DNA from: Lithacetigena sp037446255 [NCBI: Coprothermobacterota bacterium]
GTDB lineage: Bacteria; Coprothermobacterota; HKB111
Length of the DNA stretch: 46,128 bases
Reading direction: 5' to 3'
NCBI GenBank assembly: GCA_037446255.1
Contig: JBBIIY010000009.1
Span: 9,386 to 55,513, forward strand
Shown here: piece by piece, positions 8,392 through 17,160 of the stretch
Position numbering within the stretch: the stretch's first letter is position 1
Layout of the letters: each line of letters opens with the position of its first letter
Position numbers and translations under genes: made by a program
Notes under the pieces: model-generated
Database searches by the model: none
The model's input: the letters and a program-made list of their open reading frames with translations, nothing else
Told to the model about the DNA's origin: nothing

Positions 8392-8734
8392 GGTAATCAC
8401 CTCCGATTTTTAATATTATATTTTTAATCTCTTCCCTTTCCTTCTCAGGAAAGTTCTTGTTGATTGATTGTAAATAATCAAGCAACAATTTGTCTCTTTT
8501 TAAAATACCAAGCTTCCTTTCATAAGAATTCAGTTTTTTTTCGATCCTTAGCAGTGTGTCGTAAACTCCTTGCCTTGAACATTTCATATCTTCGGCAATT
8601 TCAAAAACAGACAATCCTTCTTCAACAAATTTTTCAATTACCAGGTGTTCTTTTTGTGTTAACAAAACACCATAGTAATCAAATAATTCTGCAAGGTTTT
8701 CAATTTTCTCTAAACTTCTATCATAGTTTGTCAA
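8381..8734 (-). CDS. ylxM: YlxM/p13-like DNA-binding protein
   Basis: A 117-residue helix-turn-helix protein of the YlxM family. Evidence is LAELFDYYGVLLTQKEHLVIEKF, the sigma-70 region 4-like helix-turn-helix FEIAEDMKCSRQGVYDTLLR and KLNSYERKLGIL. YlxM usually precedes ffh and can modulate SRP GTPase activity; ffh is not next to it here. The start is TTG at 8734, because no ATG or GTG lies in frame before the family core. There is no clear ribosome binding site and the predicted leader is only about 11 bases, so initiation may be nearly leaderless. It heads the 8.7-0.2 kb unit. Confidence 0.88.
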   Translation of the reverse strand: MTNYDRSLEKIENLAELFDYYGVLLTQKEHLVIEKFVEEGLSVFEIAEDMKCSRQGVYDTLLRIEKKLNSYERKLGILKRDKLLLDYLQSINKNFPEKEREEIKNIILKIGGDYPGS

Positions 8735-8752
8735 GGTATTTTACTTTACATA

Positions 8753-8782
8753 ATTATATTCTAATATAATTAAAAAAGTCAA
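8753..8782 (-). promoter_or_regulatory. Sigma-A type promoter for the ylxM-rpsP unit
   Basis: Minus-strand TTGACT (8777-8782), 18-base spacer, TATAAT (8753-8758). The -10 box ends 18 bases before the ylxM TTG. It is the only good promoter I see for the run of genes down to nfo. Confidence 0.7.
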
Positions 8783-8814
8783 TATGCATGGTAAGAAGAA
8801 TTGAAAGTATTTAT

Positions 8815-9504
8815 TTAGTTTTGATTTTTAAAATGATTGACGCCTTTGGAGGCTACTTCCTGTTCAGCATTTTTCCTGGTATTACCTATGCCATTTAAAA
8901 TTACCCCATTTAAGTTCAGAGCTGCAGAAAAAAGGCCGTTTCTCTCCTCTACTTGATATACCGGTAAAGACAAGCCTTTCTTTTGCATTATTTCCTGTAG
9001 TTCTGTTTTATAATCTCGCAATAGCAGGGAGCGAATATCAAATAACTCTTCTTTGAACCATCTTTTAACCAGTGAATAAGAAGCACTGTAACCCTGGTCA
9101 AGATAAATAGCGCCCAGTAATGACTCAAAGGCATTGCATAAGAATTTATCGCTAAGTTCCATTCCTGCAGGAGTATTAAGATATTTAATCAGACCGAAAG
9201 ACCTGAATTTATGTGCTAATATCTTTCTATTCACCAAGTTGCTTCTAGCTACAGTAAGTTCCCCTTCTTTTAGGCCAGGATGCATTTTACAAAGTAGATC
9301 AGAAATTACCAAACCAAGAACAGCATCACCAATAAATTCTAACTGCTCCTGTTTTTCAGATTTAAAGGACATCGCTTCTTTAAGTAAAGAAGGGTTTTTA
9401 AAAGTGATTTTTATTTTTTTCTCTAATTTGTAGCCCGGAACTTCAGAAACAAATTTACCAGACCATTCGCTCCAGGTGATTCTTAACTTTTGTAAGATAT
9501 TCAT
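8815..9504 (-). CDS. rnc: Ribonuclease III
   Basis: A 229-residue endonuclease for double-stranded RNA, acting in rRNA and mRNA processing. The catalytic domain has the signature EQLEFIGDAVLGLVISDLL and the second acidic cluster in FESLLGAIYLDQG. The C-terminal double-stranded-RNA-binding domain runs from DYKTELQEIMQKKGLSLP to the end. The first 49 bases overlap the plsX end, and an internal start is possible. It ends the degV-to-rnc unit. Confidence 0.95.
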   Translation of the reverse strand: MNILQKLRITWSEWSGKFVSEVPGYKLEKKIKITFKNPSLLKEAMSFKSEKQEQLEFIGDAVLGLVISDLLCKMHPGLKEGELTVARSNLVNRKILAHKFRSFGLIKYLNTPAGMELSDKFLCNAFESLLGAIYLDQGYSASYSLVKRWFKEELFDIRSLLLRDYKTELQEIMQKKGLSLPVYQVEERNGLFSAALNLNGVILNGIGNTRKNAEQEVASKGVNHFKNQN

Positions 9505-10447
9505 TTTCTAATAAACTAAAAGCTACCTCAATTGCTCGCGTTATACTCTTTGCTTTAGATCTGCCATGAGCTTTTATGCACAGGCCATTAACTCCGAATA
9601 GGGGTGTTCCTCCATATTCAGAATAATCCAATGACTTCAGGATTTTTTTAAGGTGTGGTTTTAAAAGTAATAACCCCATATTGGTTTTTATTCTACTGGC
9701 TAAATTTGAGTCAGTACTTATAAGTTTTTGTTTTATATAGTCTCCTAAACCTTCAAGTGATTTTAGAACAATATTCCCGGTGAAGCCATCGGTTAAAATG
9801 ACTTTTTCTGGGTCGCTAAAAAGGCTTAATCCTTCAATATAACCCTTAAAATTAGGTATTTTTGATAGGTATTTCAAAGCTTCTTTAGTGAAATAATTAC
9901 CTTTGTTTTCTTCTACTCCATTAGATAACAAATTAACATCCAGGTCGGTTTTACCTGTGGATATTTCCAGAAAAAGTAGGCTTAATGCTGCTATACTCGT
10001 TAAATGTTGAGGTTTTATATCAGGATTAGCTCCTACATCAATTATAAAATTCTTACCACCGCTCAAGGTAGGAAGAAAAACCCCCAGAGCTGGTCTTTCC
10101 ACATTCTTTAACCTTCCGACTATCAAGGTAGCACCCACTAACAGATTCCCGGTGTTTCCCGCTGTAATTACCGCATCTACTTTATTATCTTTAAGTAAGT
10201 CCAGAGATACGAAAAGTGAAGAACTTCTTTTTTTCCTGATAGCTTCCGTTGGGGACTCTTCTGTCGGGGGAGTATCTGAAGCAAAAAAACAATCAATGTC
10301 TTTAGCATAAGGTTTAACTATTTCTTCAGAGGCAACCATTATTACTTCCCTATCTATTGAACGGGGAAAATTTAAAACTCCCTTGATAATCTCACCAGGG
10401 GCGAAATCGCCCCCTTCAACATCGACTGCTACCTTATAAGGTTTCAA
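9455..10447 (-). CDS. plsX: Phosphate acyltransferase PlsX
   Basis: A 330-residue soluble enzyme that converts acyl-ACP to acyl-phosphate, the first step of phospholipid synthesis by the PlsX/PlsY route. Motifs: VAVDVEGGDFAPGEIIKG, AVITAGNTGNLLVGA, RPALGVFLPT, IDVGANPD, DGFTGNIVLKSLEG and YGGTPLFGVNG. The acyl-phosphate would be used by PlsY, encoded separately at 18723-19310. It directly follows rpmF, the widespread yceD-rpmF-plsX order. Confidence 0.96.
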   Translation of the reverse strand: MKPYKVAVDVEGGDFAPGEIIKGVLNFPRSIDREVIMVASEEIVKPYAKDIDCFFASDTPPTEESPTEAIRKKRSSSLFVSLDLLKDNKVDAVITAGNTGNLLVGATLIVGRLKNVERPALGVFLPTLSGGKNFIIDVGANPDIKPQHLTSIAALSLLFLEISTGKTDLDVNLLSNGVEENKGNYFTKEALKYLSKIPNFKGYIEGLSLFSDPEKVILTDGFTGNIVLKSLEGLGDYIKQKLISTDSNLASRIKTNMGLLLLKPHLKKILKSLDYSEYGGTPLFGVNGLCIKAHGRSKAKSITRAIEVAFSLLENEYLTKVKNHLERMVW

Positions 10448-10651
10448 TTATTTGGCTCCTTCTTTTTCTTTCTTTTCCTTAATTATTAAAGCCTTTTTTC
10501 CTTTATAAAAACCGCAATGCGGACAGACTGTATGTAGCGGTATAAGATTAGAGCAATTAGAACATTTAGCTAACCCGGGTCTTTTCAGCTTCTGAGTGCT
10601 TTGTCTTTGAGAAATAGTTTTCCTGGTTACTTTTTTATTGGGAACTCCCAT
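10448..10651 (-). CDS. rpmF: 50S ribosomal protein L32
   Basis: A 67-residue large-subunit protein with GVPNKKVTRKT at the start and a zinc ribbon made of CSNC and CPHC. All four Cys are kept, so this is the zinc-binding form. A strong GGAGG site precedes the ATG. It lies between yceD and plsX as in most bacteria. Confidence 0.96.
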   Translation of the reverse strand: MGVPNKKVTRKTISQRQSTQKLKRPGLAKCSNCSNLIPLHTVCPHCGFYKGKKALIIKEKKEKEGAK

Positions 10652-10656
10652 TTATT

Positions 10657-11091
10657 TCACCTCCTTTGATTTTCAGATTCATTACATATCTGGCAAACTG
10701 AATATATAGGAATAGATGTAATTAGGTAATCTCTAATAATATTTATAATATCAATTTTCCCATTAATTATCGGAAAGGTATCAATACTTTTACTGTCCAA
10801 TTCTATGTTTTTATCTAAACTATCAGAAGCCTCGGATTCTTCATAATATTCTTTCAAATGAACAATAAACTGCTCCTCATAACTTTCAGCGCATTTAGAA
10901 CAAGGTAGAGACAAAATGAAGCTTATTTCTCCCTGTAAACATACTTTTTCTTCCAAAAAAAGCTTCATCTCACCTTTGATTCTGCTTATTAAAGATACTT
11001 CCTGGTCAATATCTAAAAAATGCTCTTTCCCAATATCCAAAGTCAATATTTTTACCTGGTCTCTTTCAATATCATTTAGATTTATCATCAT
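10657..11091 (-). CDS. YceD family (DUF177) protein
   Basis: A 144-residue protein with CSKCAESYEEQF mid-sequence and C-terminal YSVCQICNE, two Cys pairs typical of the DUF177/YceD family that precedes rpmF. Homologues are linked to 23S rRNA accumulation in plants and bacteria; the mechanism is not settled. It overlaps the ackA end by one base. Confidence 0.9.
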   Translation of the reverse strand: MMINLNDIERDQVKILTLDIGKEHFLDIDQEVSLISRIKGEMKLFLEEKVCLQGEISFILSLPCSKCAESYEEQFIVHLKEYYEESEASDSLDKNIELDSKSIDTFPIINGKIDIINIIRDYLITSIPIYSVCQICNESENQRR

Positions 11092-12389
11092 TAGAGTATC
11101 GTAGGTATTTTAATTGATTTGCTTACTACTGTATAGGTATCTTCAGCAATAATATATTCTTCATTCGTGGGAATCACCAGCACCTTAACTTTAGATGAGG
11201 GTGTATTAATTCTTCCATCGCTTCTACATTGATTGTTTTTCTCTTTGTCAAGATCTATACCCATATAATCAAGACCCTCCAATATCATTTCCCTTATAAT
11301 CGGTGAGTTCTGCCCTACACCTCCTGTAAAAGCAATGACCTCAACCCCACCCAGGATAGCTGAATAAGACCCGATGTATTTTTTTATCCTATATGCATAG
11401 ACCTTCATAGACAAGTAGGATAAACTGTCTCCATCAGCTGCTGATAACTCTACATCTCTCACGTCTCCTTCAATACCGCTCAAGCCAATAATCCCGCATT
11501 GTTTATTAAGAAATTCATTAGCTTCATCCAGGGACATATCATGTCTTCTCATAAGGTATAAAGGAAGATAGGGGTCAATATCTCCACACCTGGTAGCCAT
11601 CATAATCCCTTCTAAAGGGGTATATCCCATTGAGGTATCTACAGACCATCCTTTTTTGATAGCTGCTATACTTGCTCCCCCTCCAAGATGACAGGAAATT
11701 AAATTTAACCTATCCAGGGGAATACCGGTCATTTCTGAAGCCTTCCTGGTTATATACCTATGGGAAGTCCCATGAAACCCATATTTTCTAACGCCTTCTC
11801 TTTCATAAAACTCATAAGGTAAACCATAGAGGAAAGCTTCGGCTGGAATAGAATGGTGAAAAGCGGTATCAAAAACTGCAACTTGCGGTATATCAGGAAG
11901 CAGTCTCATACAAGCATAAATACCCATCAAGTTAGGCGGGTTATGCAAAGGAGCCAGTATAGAGTTCTCTTCTAACACCTGGAGAACTTCATCATTTATC
12001 AGCACCGACTCTGAGAACTTCTCACCTCCATGAACCACTCTATGGCCTACGGCTTGAATAACCCTTGCCTCAGGAATTACACCTAAATCGGGGTCTGTAA
12101 GAACTTCAAATACCATTTCCAGGGCTGCCCGGTGATTACGTATTTCTTCCCTTTCCAGGGTTATGCTTGCTGAGTGAACTGATGAATATTGAAGAGTTGA
12201 ATCCCGGGAACCCCCGAACTTAAAACTATCTGGAGAAGGTTCACCCTTGTGAATTGCGAAATAGGTCATAAAAGGGTCAGTTAAACCTATCCTTTCTACA
12301 TTACCCTTACTCAATACTCTATAGGGAGGGGTGTCAACAAGTTGAAATTTAAGAGAGGAACTTCCACTGTTTATAACCAGGATGACCAC
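11091..12389 (-). CDS. ackA: Acetate kinase
   Basis: A 432-residue ASKHA-fold kinase making ATP from acetyl phosphate, the energy-yielding end of acetate fermentation. Evidence: ILVINSGSSSLKFQL, GHRVVHGGEKF, VAVFDTAFHH, YGFHGTSHRY, SCHLGGGASIAAIKKG, DTSMGYTPLEG and FTGGVGQNS. The length is slightly above the usual 400; an insert of about 25 residues lies near residues 50-80. It starts with GTG behind a GAGG site. No pta is adjacent, so the acetyl-phosphate source is elsewhere. Confidence 0.96.
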   Translation of the reverse strand: MVILVINSGSSSLKFQLVDTPPYRVLSKGNVERIGLTDPFMTYFAIHKGEPSPDSFKFGGSRDSTLQYSSVHSASITLEREEIRNHRAALEMVFEVLTDPDLGVIPEARVIQAVGHRVVHGGEKFSESVLINDEVLQVLEENSILAPLHNPPNLMGIYACMRLLPDIPQVAVFDTAFHHSIPAEAFLYGLPYEFYEREGVRKYGFHGTSHRYITRKASEMTGIPLDRLNLISCHLGGGASIAAIKKGWSVDTSMGYTPLEGIMMATRCGDIDPYLPLYLMRRHDMSLDEANEFLNKQCGIIGLSGIEGDVRDVELSAADGDSLSYLSMKVYAYRIKKYIGSYSAILGGVEVIAFTGGVGQNSPIIREMILEGLDYMGIDLDKEKNNQCRSDGRINTPSSKVKVLVIPTNEEYIIAEDTYTVVSKSIKIPTIL

Positions 12390-12396
12390 AAAAACC

Positions 12397-12825
12397 TCAC
12401 AAGTTTTGTTCTAATTTGTTTTTTTCTTTATCTATCTCACCAAGAAGTCTTTCTACTACACCTTTTAATTGATTTAGCACGCTAATTGCATGTTTTTTAA
12501 CTTCCTCTTCTCCTTGCTTAATTATTTCTTCTGCCCTCATTTGGGCTGCTTCAGTAATAGTTGATTCTTCTATCAACCTACTTGCTTCAGACTTGGCTAT
12601 ATCAAGAATTTTGGATGCTTCTTTCTGAGCATCTTCCAGAACTAAATATTTTTCAGAAACAATTCTCTTTGCCTGGTTAAATTCCTGAGGAAGTGATTCG
12701 CGAAGTTCTTCAATTAAACTATAAATCTTATCACGATTTATCATCACTTTACCTGAAAAAGGAAGATTACTACTGCTCATAACCGTTTTTTCTAAAAGGT
12801 CAATTATTTTTTGGGTATTATTCAT
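12397..12825 (-). CDS. Small coiled-coil protein of unknown function
   Basis: A 142-residue protein with no enzyme motif. It starts MNNTQKIIDLLEKTV, then a long Glu/Lys/Ala-rich helical stretch (about residues 45-140) that resembles the stalk b-subunit or DivIVA-like coiled coils in composition. The ATG at 12825 overlaps the coaD stop by 8 bases and is preferred. The longer frame to 12897 would add 24 residues lying over coaD. A similar short coiled-coil gene follows coaD in many Firmicutes. I do not assign a function. Confidence 0.7.
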   Translation of the reverse strand: MNNTQKIIDLLEKTVMSSSNLPFSGKVMINRDKIYSLIEELRESLPQEFNQAKRIVSEKYLVLEDAQKEASKILDIAKSEASRLIEESTITEAAQMRAEEIIKQGEEEVKKHAISVLNQLKGVVERLLGEIDKEKNKLEQNL

Positions 12826-13309
12826 GAGATTTAGACTTATGTTTTTCCTTGAGTTTTTTATCGACTGCTGAAGGAACCCATTTTTCAACAGAACCACCTA
12901 ACATAGCAACTTCTTTAACCAGAGATGAGCTTAAGAAACTATATTCAAGGGAAGTAAGTAGAAATAGTGTATCAACCTCGGGATATAAATTTTTGTTAGC
13001 ACTGGCAATCTCAAATTCATATTCAAAATCTGACAATGCTCTTAAACCACGAATTATAATTTTAGCATCCATAGATTTAACAAAGTCAACCAGCAAACCT
13101 GAAAATAAATGCACTTCAACATTTTTAAGATGGCAGGTTGTTTCCTTAACCATCTCATATCTTTCTTCAGCGCTAAATAATACCTGTTTTTTACCTTCAG
13201 CAGCTATGCCAATATATAAAAAATCAAAAATGCGAGATACTCTATCTATCACATCCAAATGACCCATGGTGATGGGATCGAAAGTTCCAGCATAAACAGC
13301 TTTTTTCAT
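12818..13309 (-). CDS. coaD: Phosphopantetheine adenylyltransferase
   Basis: A 163-residue nucleotidyltransferase catalysing the fourth step of CoA synthesis. YAGTFDPITMGHLDVI carries the T/HxGH motif, IIRGLRALSDFEYE binds pantetheine, and YSFLSSSLVKEVAMLGG is the family's C-terminal signature. It directly follows rsmD, the common rsmD-coaD pair. Confidence 0.97.
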   Translation of the reverse strand: MKKAVYAGTFDPITMGHLDVIDRVSRIFDFLYIGIAAEGKKQVLFSAEERYEMVKETTCHLKNVEVHLFSGLLVDFVKSMDAKIIIRGLRALSDFEYEFEIASANKNLYPEVDTLFLLTSLEYSFLSSSLVKEVAMLGGSVEKWVPSAVDKKLKEKHKSKSHE

Positions 13310-13315
13310 TAAATG

Positions 13316-13864
13316 CTAACCCCTGCTATATATAGTTAAAATAGTATCACCGTAATTATATGATTTTACCATAATCAGGTTAAAAATGTTATTCTGTGTA
13401 TCTTCTCTAATTGAATGTTCAGCAATAATTAATCCATTATCTGCCAGTAAATTAAAAGTACTTATTTGTGTTAGTGTCTTTACGACCAGAAATTTTTCGT
13501 AGGGCGGATCTAAAAAAATAATGTCAAATGGAATATGTTCCAAAATCATTCCAATTCCTTCTGGTAAATTTAATTTTTTCACAATACTTTTATCAGATAG
13601 TCCTGTTTTATCAAGGTTTTGCTTAATTACATTAATCACTCTAAAACTCTTATCAATAAAAACTGATTTTTCTGCTCCCCTGCTTAAAGCTTCAATTCCC
13701 AGGGCTCCACTTCCAGCAAATAGGTCTAATACCACTGCGCCTTCAATCTTTTTATCCAATATATTAAATATAGATAGTCTTACCAGTTCAGAAGTAGGTC
13801 TTACCTTTTTTACGTCGCTTCTCAGATATTGTCCTTTTAGATAACCTCCAGTAATCTTTATCAT
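13316..13864 (-). CDS. rsmD: 16S rRNA (guanine966-N2)-methyltransferase RsmD
   Basis: A 182-residue Rossmann methyltransferase acting on the 30S subunit. ITGGYLKGQYL and VRPTSELVRLSIFNIL precede the SAM motif VLDLFAGSGALGIEALSRGA. The catalytic motif is DIIFLDPPYEKF. It starts one base from recG and is co-transcribed with it. Confidence 0.95.
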   Translation of the reverse strand: MIKITGGYLKGQYLRSDVKKVRPTSELVRLSIFNILDKKIEGAVVLDLFAGSGALGIEALSRGAEKSVFIDKSFRVINVIKQNLDKTGLSDKSIVKKLNLPEGIGMILEHIPFDIIFLDPPYEKFLVVKTLTQISTFNLLADNGLIIAEHSIREDTQNNIFNLIMVKSYNYGDTILTIYSRG

Positions 13865-13865
13865 T

Positions 13866-16250
13866 TTAAACTCCTATCAAGTCAACGCTATCTTCGTTTC
13901 CGGCAAATAAACTCTTCAAAAGTTTATGTTCATCTTTTAAGAGATTTGGGTCATGTAGAAGAATGAGTTCAACTTCCTTTTTAACTTGTTCAAGTATTTT
14001 CAAGTCTCTAAGAGGATTGGCTATTTTAAAGTCAGATAAACCATGTTGCCTAAAACCTGTCAATTCACCAGTACCCCGAATCTTTAAATCCTCTTCAGCA
14101 ATTAGAAAACCATTGTCGGTAGAAACCATAGTTTTTAACCTTTTAATTGATTCTTCACCAACTGGATCGCTAATCAGAAAACAATACCCATCATTTTTCC
14201 CTCTTCCAATTCTTCCCCTGAGTTGATGAAGTTGGGATAAACCAAACCTATGAGCATCTTCAATAACTATAAAATTAGCATTTTTAACATCAATTCCTAC
14301 TTCCACCACAGAAGTGGCTACTAAAACATCAATTTTTCCAGCCTTAAAATCATTCATTTTAGCTTCTAATTCCCTGGAGGACAATCTACCATGAACCATA
14401 TCCAGACGAAGACCTATTAATAAATCAGATTTTAACTCTTCAAATAAGGTAGTTACAGCTTTAAGTTCAAGCTTATCCGATTCCTCTATTATTGGACAGA
14501 TGATATACCCCTGTCTTTCCATTAAAACTTGTTTCTTTAATAATCCATACACTTTTGCCCTACTGGCTGAGTCCACCCAATAGGTTTTTATTTTTCCTCT
14601 TTCTTTAGGGAGTTCCTTAATAGTGGAAATCTCTAAATCCCCATAAAGGGTCAGGGTTAAGGTTCTAGGTATGGGTGTAGCGCTCATAACCAATAGGTGT
14701 GGATTATCACCCTTAGCTTTAATCTTCCACCTCTGAGCAACCCCGAACCTGTGTTGCTCATCAATAACCACCAGTCCTAACCTATTGAAACTAACAGGGT
14801 CTTCCAGTAAAGCATGAGTTCCCACAATCAAGTTAATTTCTCCTGAAGCAATTTTGTCTAAAAGGGTTTTCTTTCTGGCAGCTAAAATACTACCTGTCAA
14901 AATAGCGCATTTTACTTTAGGTTCTAACATTTCGCTTAATAAGGCAAAATGTTGCATCGCCAGTACTTCGGTAGGGGCAATAATAACTGCCTGTGTATTA
15001 TTTTCTATAGCTATAAGAGCTGTAGCAATAGCCACAACAGTTTTTCCTGAACCTACTTCCCCGTGCAATAAGCGATTCATAGGAATATTTTTTTCTAAAT
15101 CATTTTTAATAGTTTCAATAACACTGACTTGATCCTCGGTTAGAACAAAAGGTAAATTTTCTATAAAGGGTTTTAAAATCATACCAGTTGATTTTAAGGG
15201 AAGGGAGGAGGATTTTTTTATTTGCTCTTTTCTTAGTAAAATCTGAAGTTGAAGGTTAAAAAGCTCCTGAAATATTAACCGATAACGCGCTAATTCTTTG
15301 GTAACTTCACTTTCAGGAAAATGTATCTCAGTTATAGCTTTGCTTAACTCTAAAAGATGGTTTTTGGAAATAACTCTATCAGGCAAATATTCCTTTAGTA
15401 ATCCGCTGTATTTCTCAAGACAATCATGGATTAATTTTCTTAAAAACCTCTGATTTATTCCTGAAGTAAGATTATATACTGGAACTAACCTTCCATGTTC
15501 TAATGATTCAGCATTGGAATATAACTCATAATCAGGCGAGGAAATTTCCCAACGATTCTTATAAAAATCCACTTTTCCACTCAGGAACAGTTTATCGCCG
15601 GATTTAAGATTTTTTTTGATAAATGCTTGATTAAACCAAACTCCATATATATATCCAGTTTCATCTCTAAAAATTGCCTTACTGATAGTTAAACTTCGAA
15701 TTTTTTGGTCTCTTTCCCAGTTTACCAGTTCAACTAATAAGGTTTGTTCTTTACCTATATCTAAATCATTTACCTTTTTAATTTTAGTTCTATCGATGAA
15801 GTACTTTGGAATATACCACAAGACATCATACACAGTTCTAAGGTTTAGCCTGTTAAGAGCTTTTAGCTTATTGGGACCAATTCCTTTGATAGAATCAAGA
15901 AGAGAATTTATGTTTAAGGATATATTTTCCACCTTTTTAGGTTTCGGGCACTCATAGTTTGTTTCTTTTTTACGGTCAAGATTTTTTATTATTACAACTA
16001 TTTCTTTAAGATACTTTTGTTTATCTTTTAAATCCGCTTCTATATATTTTTTAATTTTATAGTTGAGGGTTTCCAGGTATTCAAGTTGATTAATATCGCT
16101 GAGTTTTAATCTTAAAGAGGATATTATTTTTTCAGTATTTTCCGAAAAAGACGAATATATACCGGGAAAGGTATTCTTCCCTTTTTTTATTTCCCTGGCA
16201 ACCAGACTTTTTAATTTTCTTATTTCATTGTCAACTTGTTGAGGGAACAA
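13866..16250 (-). CDS. recG: ATP-dependent DNA helicase RecG, long N-terminal form
   Basis: A 794-residue branch-migration helicase that remodels stalled forks. The wedge/OB domain begins near SIKGIGPNKLKALNRL. Helicase motifs are LLHGEVGSGKT, GTHALL, VVIDEQHRFG, LVMSATPIPRTL, VEVGIDVKNA and HQLRGRIGRG, followed by the TRG segment. Most RecG proteins are near 680-700 residues. Here about 110 extra Lys- and Glu-rich helical residues lie before the wedge domain, a layout also known in Thermotoga RecG. It overlaps the degV end by 20 bases. Confidence 0.96.
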   Translation of the reverse strand: MFPQQVDNEIRKLKSLVAREIKKGKNTFPGIYSSFSENTEKIISSLRLKLSDINQLEYLETLNYKIKKYIEADLKDKQKYLKEIVVIIKNLDRKKETNYECPKPKKVENISLNINSLLDSIKGIGPNKLKALNRLNLRTVYDVLWYIPKYFIDRTKIKKVNDLDIGKEQTLLVELVNWERDQKIRSLTISKAIFRDETGYIYGVWFNQAFIKKNLKSGDKLFLSGKVDFYKNRWEISSPDYELYSNAESLEHGRLVPVYNLTSGINQRFLRKLIHDCLEKYSGLLKEYLPDRVISKNHLLELSKAITEIHFPESEVTKELARYRLIFQELFNLQLQILLRKEQIKKSSSLPLKSTGMILKPFIENLPFVLTEDQVSVIETIKNDLEKNIPMNRLLHGEVGSGKTVVAIATALIAIENNTQAVIIAPTEVLAMQHFALLSEMLEPKVKCAILTGSILAARKKTLLDKIASGEINLIVGTHALLEDPVSFNRLGLVVIDEQHRFGVAQRWKIKAKGDNPHLLVMSATPIPRTLTLTLYGDLEISTIKELPKERGKIKTYWVDSASRAKVYGLLKKQVLMERQGYIICPIIEESDKLELKAVTTLFEELKSDLLIGLRLDMVHGRLSSRELEAKMNDFKAGKIDVLVATSVVEVGIDVKNANFIVIEDAHRFGLSQLHQLRGRIGRGKNDGYCFLISDPVGEESIKRLKTMVSTDNGFLIAEEDLKIRGTGELTGFRQHGLSDFKIANPLRDLKILEQVKKEVELILLHDPNLLKDEHKLLKSLFAGNEDSVDLIGV

Positions 16251-17088
16251 GGAATAAACCTACAGCATTAGGTCCTGCATGGGTACCCAGTACCGGTCCA
16301 GCATATGTTTCTATAATATCAAGTTCTGGATTAATAGAAAGAATTTTCTCTTTTATCTGTTTAACAGCTTCATGAGCATCAGCATGAGCTAACCCCACTC
16401 TAACCCCTGGCCATTCTTTAAGTGACTTTTCAATATCAATCTTCAGGATGTTAAATGCCTTATCCAAGGCTTTTTTCCTTCCTTGAAGCGTTTCTAAAAC
16501 CATGGGTATACCGTTATTAAAATGGATGATTGGTTTTAAATTTAGAAGGCTCCCTATAAACAACTTAAGACCATCTACCCTGCCACCTTTAAGGGCAAAC
16601 TCAAGTATGTCTAATACTGCATAAGTTTTAATTCGCGGTATAAGGGTGTTAATTATTTCAATGATTTCCTCTTTTTTCTTTCCCAGGTTGATATGTTTCA
16701 TGGCTTCTAAAACCAGCATTCCAAGACCCAGAGAGGTGCTTTTAGAATCAATGATCGATATGTCTACTCCAGGAAAAGTTTCTTTGGCCATCATTGCTGA
16801 CTGAAAAGTTCCGCTTCGCACTGCAGTAAGATGTATGGAGATAATAGAAGAACAAATTTTAGAAAGTTTTTCATAAGCAGTTATAAATTGGCCTACCGAG
16901 GGTTGTGAGGTAAAGAGCTTCTTTTTGAAAGATCTTAAGAACTCATAAAATAATTTATCTCTTAATAAAATAGGTTCTCCCTCTTCGGTGTTGACATGAA
17001 CAGCTACTACCTCAATCCCTAATTTTTCAGTTAATTCTGAAGGTAAATCGCATGAACCATCAGTCACTAAACCAATTTTGCCTTCCAT
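16231..17088 (-). CDS. DegV family fatty-acid-binding protein
   Basis: A 285-residue DegV-fold protein: LVTDGSCDLPSEL, FTSQPSVGQF, IHLTAVRSGTFQSA, IIDSKSTSLGLGMLV and C-terminal YAGPVLGTHAGPNAVGLFL. Members bind fatty acids, and Gram-positive homologues (FakB) deliver them to the kinase FakA. No fakA/DAK2 gene is adjacent. It leads the degV-recG-rsmD-coaD-ackA run and has a GGAGG site before its ATG. Confidence 0.9.
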   Translation of the reverse strand: MEGKIGLVTDGSCDLPSELTEKLGIEVVAVHVNTEEGEPILLRDKLFYEFLRSFKKKLFTSQPSVGQFITAYEKLSKICSSIISIHLTAVRSGTFQSAMMAKETFPGVDISIIDSKSTSLGLGMLVLEAMKHINLGKKKEEIIEIINTLIPRIKTYAVLDILEFALKGGRVDGLKLFIGSLLNLKPIIHFNNGIPMVLETLQGRKKALDKAFNILKIDIEKSLKEWPGVRVGLAHADAHEAVKQIKEKILSINPELDIIETYAGPVLGTHAGPNAVGLFLVPSTS

Positions 17089-17119
17089 ATATCCTCCTTT
17101 TCTTTATTATATAATATAA

Positions 17120-17140
17120 AACCATCTATATTATATGGTT
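17120..17140. repeat. Short inverted repeat upstream of degV
   Basis: AACCAT (17120-17125) and ATGGTT (17135-17140) flank an AT-only core that contains TATAAT-like boxes. It lies 32-52 bases before the degV ATG, where a promoter is expected. It could be an operator, but no clear -35 box is present. Confidence 0.3.
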
Positions 17141-17160
17141 GTTTCTATACTTTGCTCGTT

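Noticed and set aside
12826-12897. Longer 5' end for the coiled-coil gene after coaD
   Set aside because: The extra 24 codons lie over coaD in another frame and add a Lys/Asn-rich peptide with no support; the ATG at 12825 fits translational coupling.
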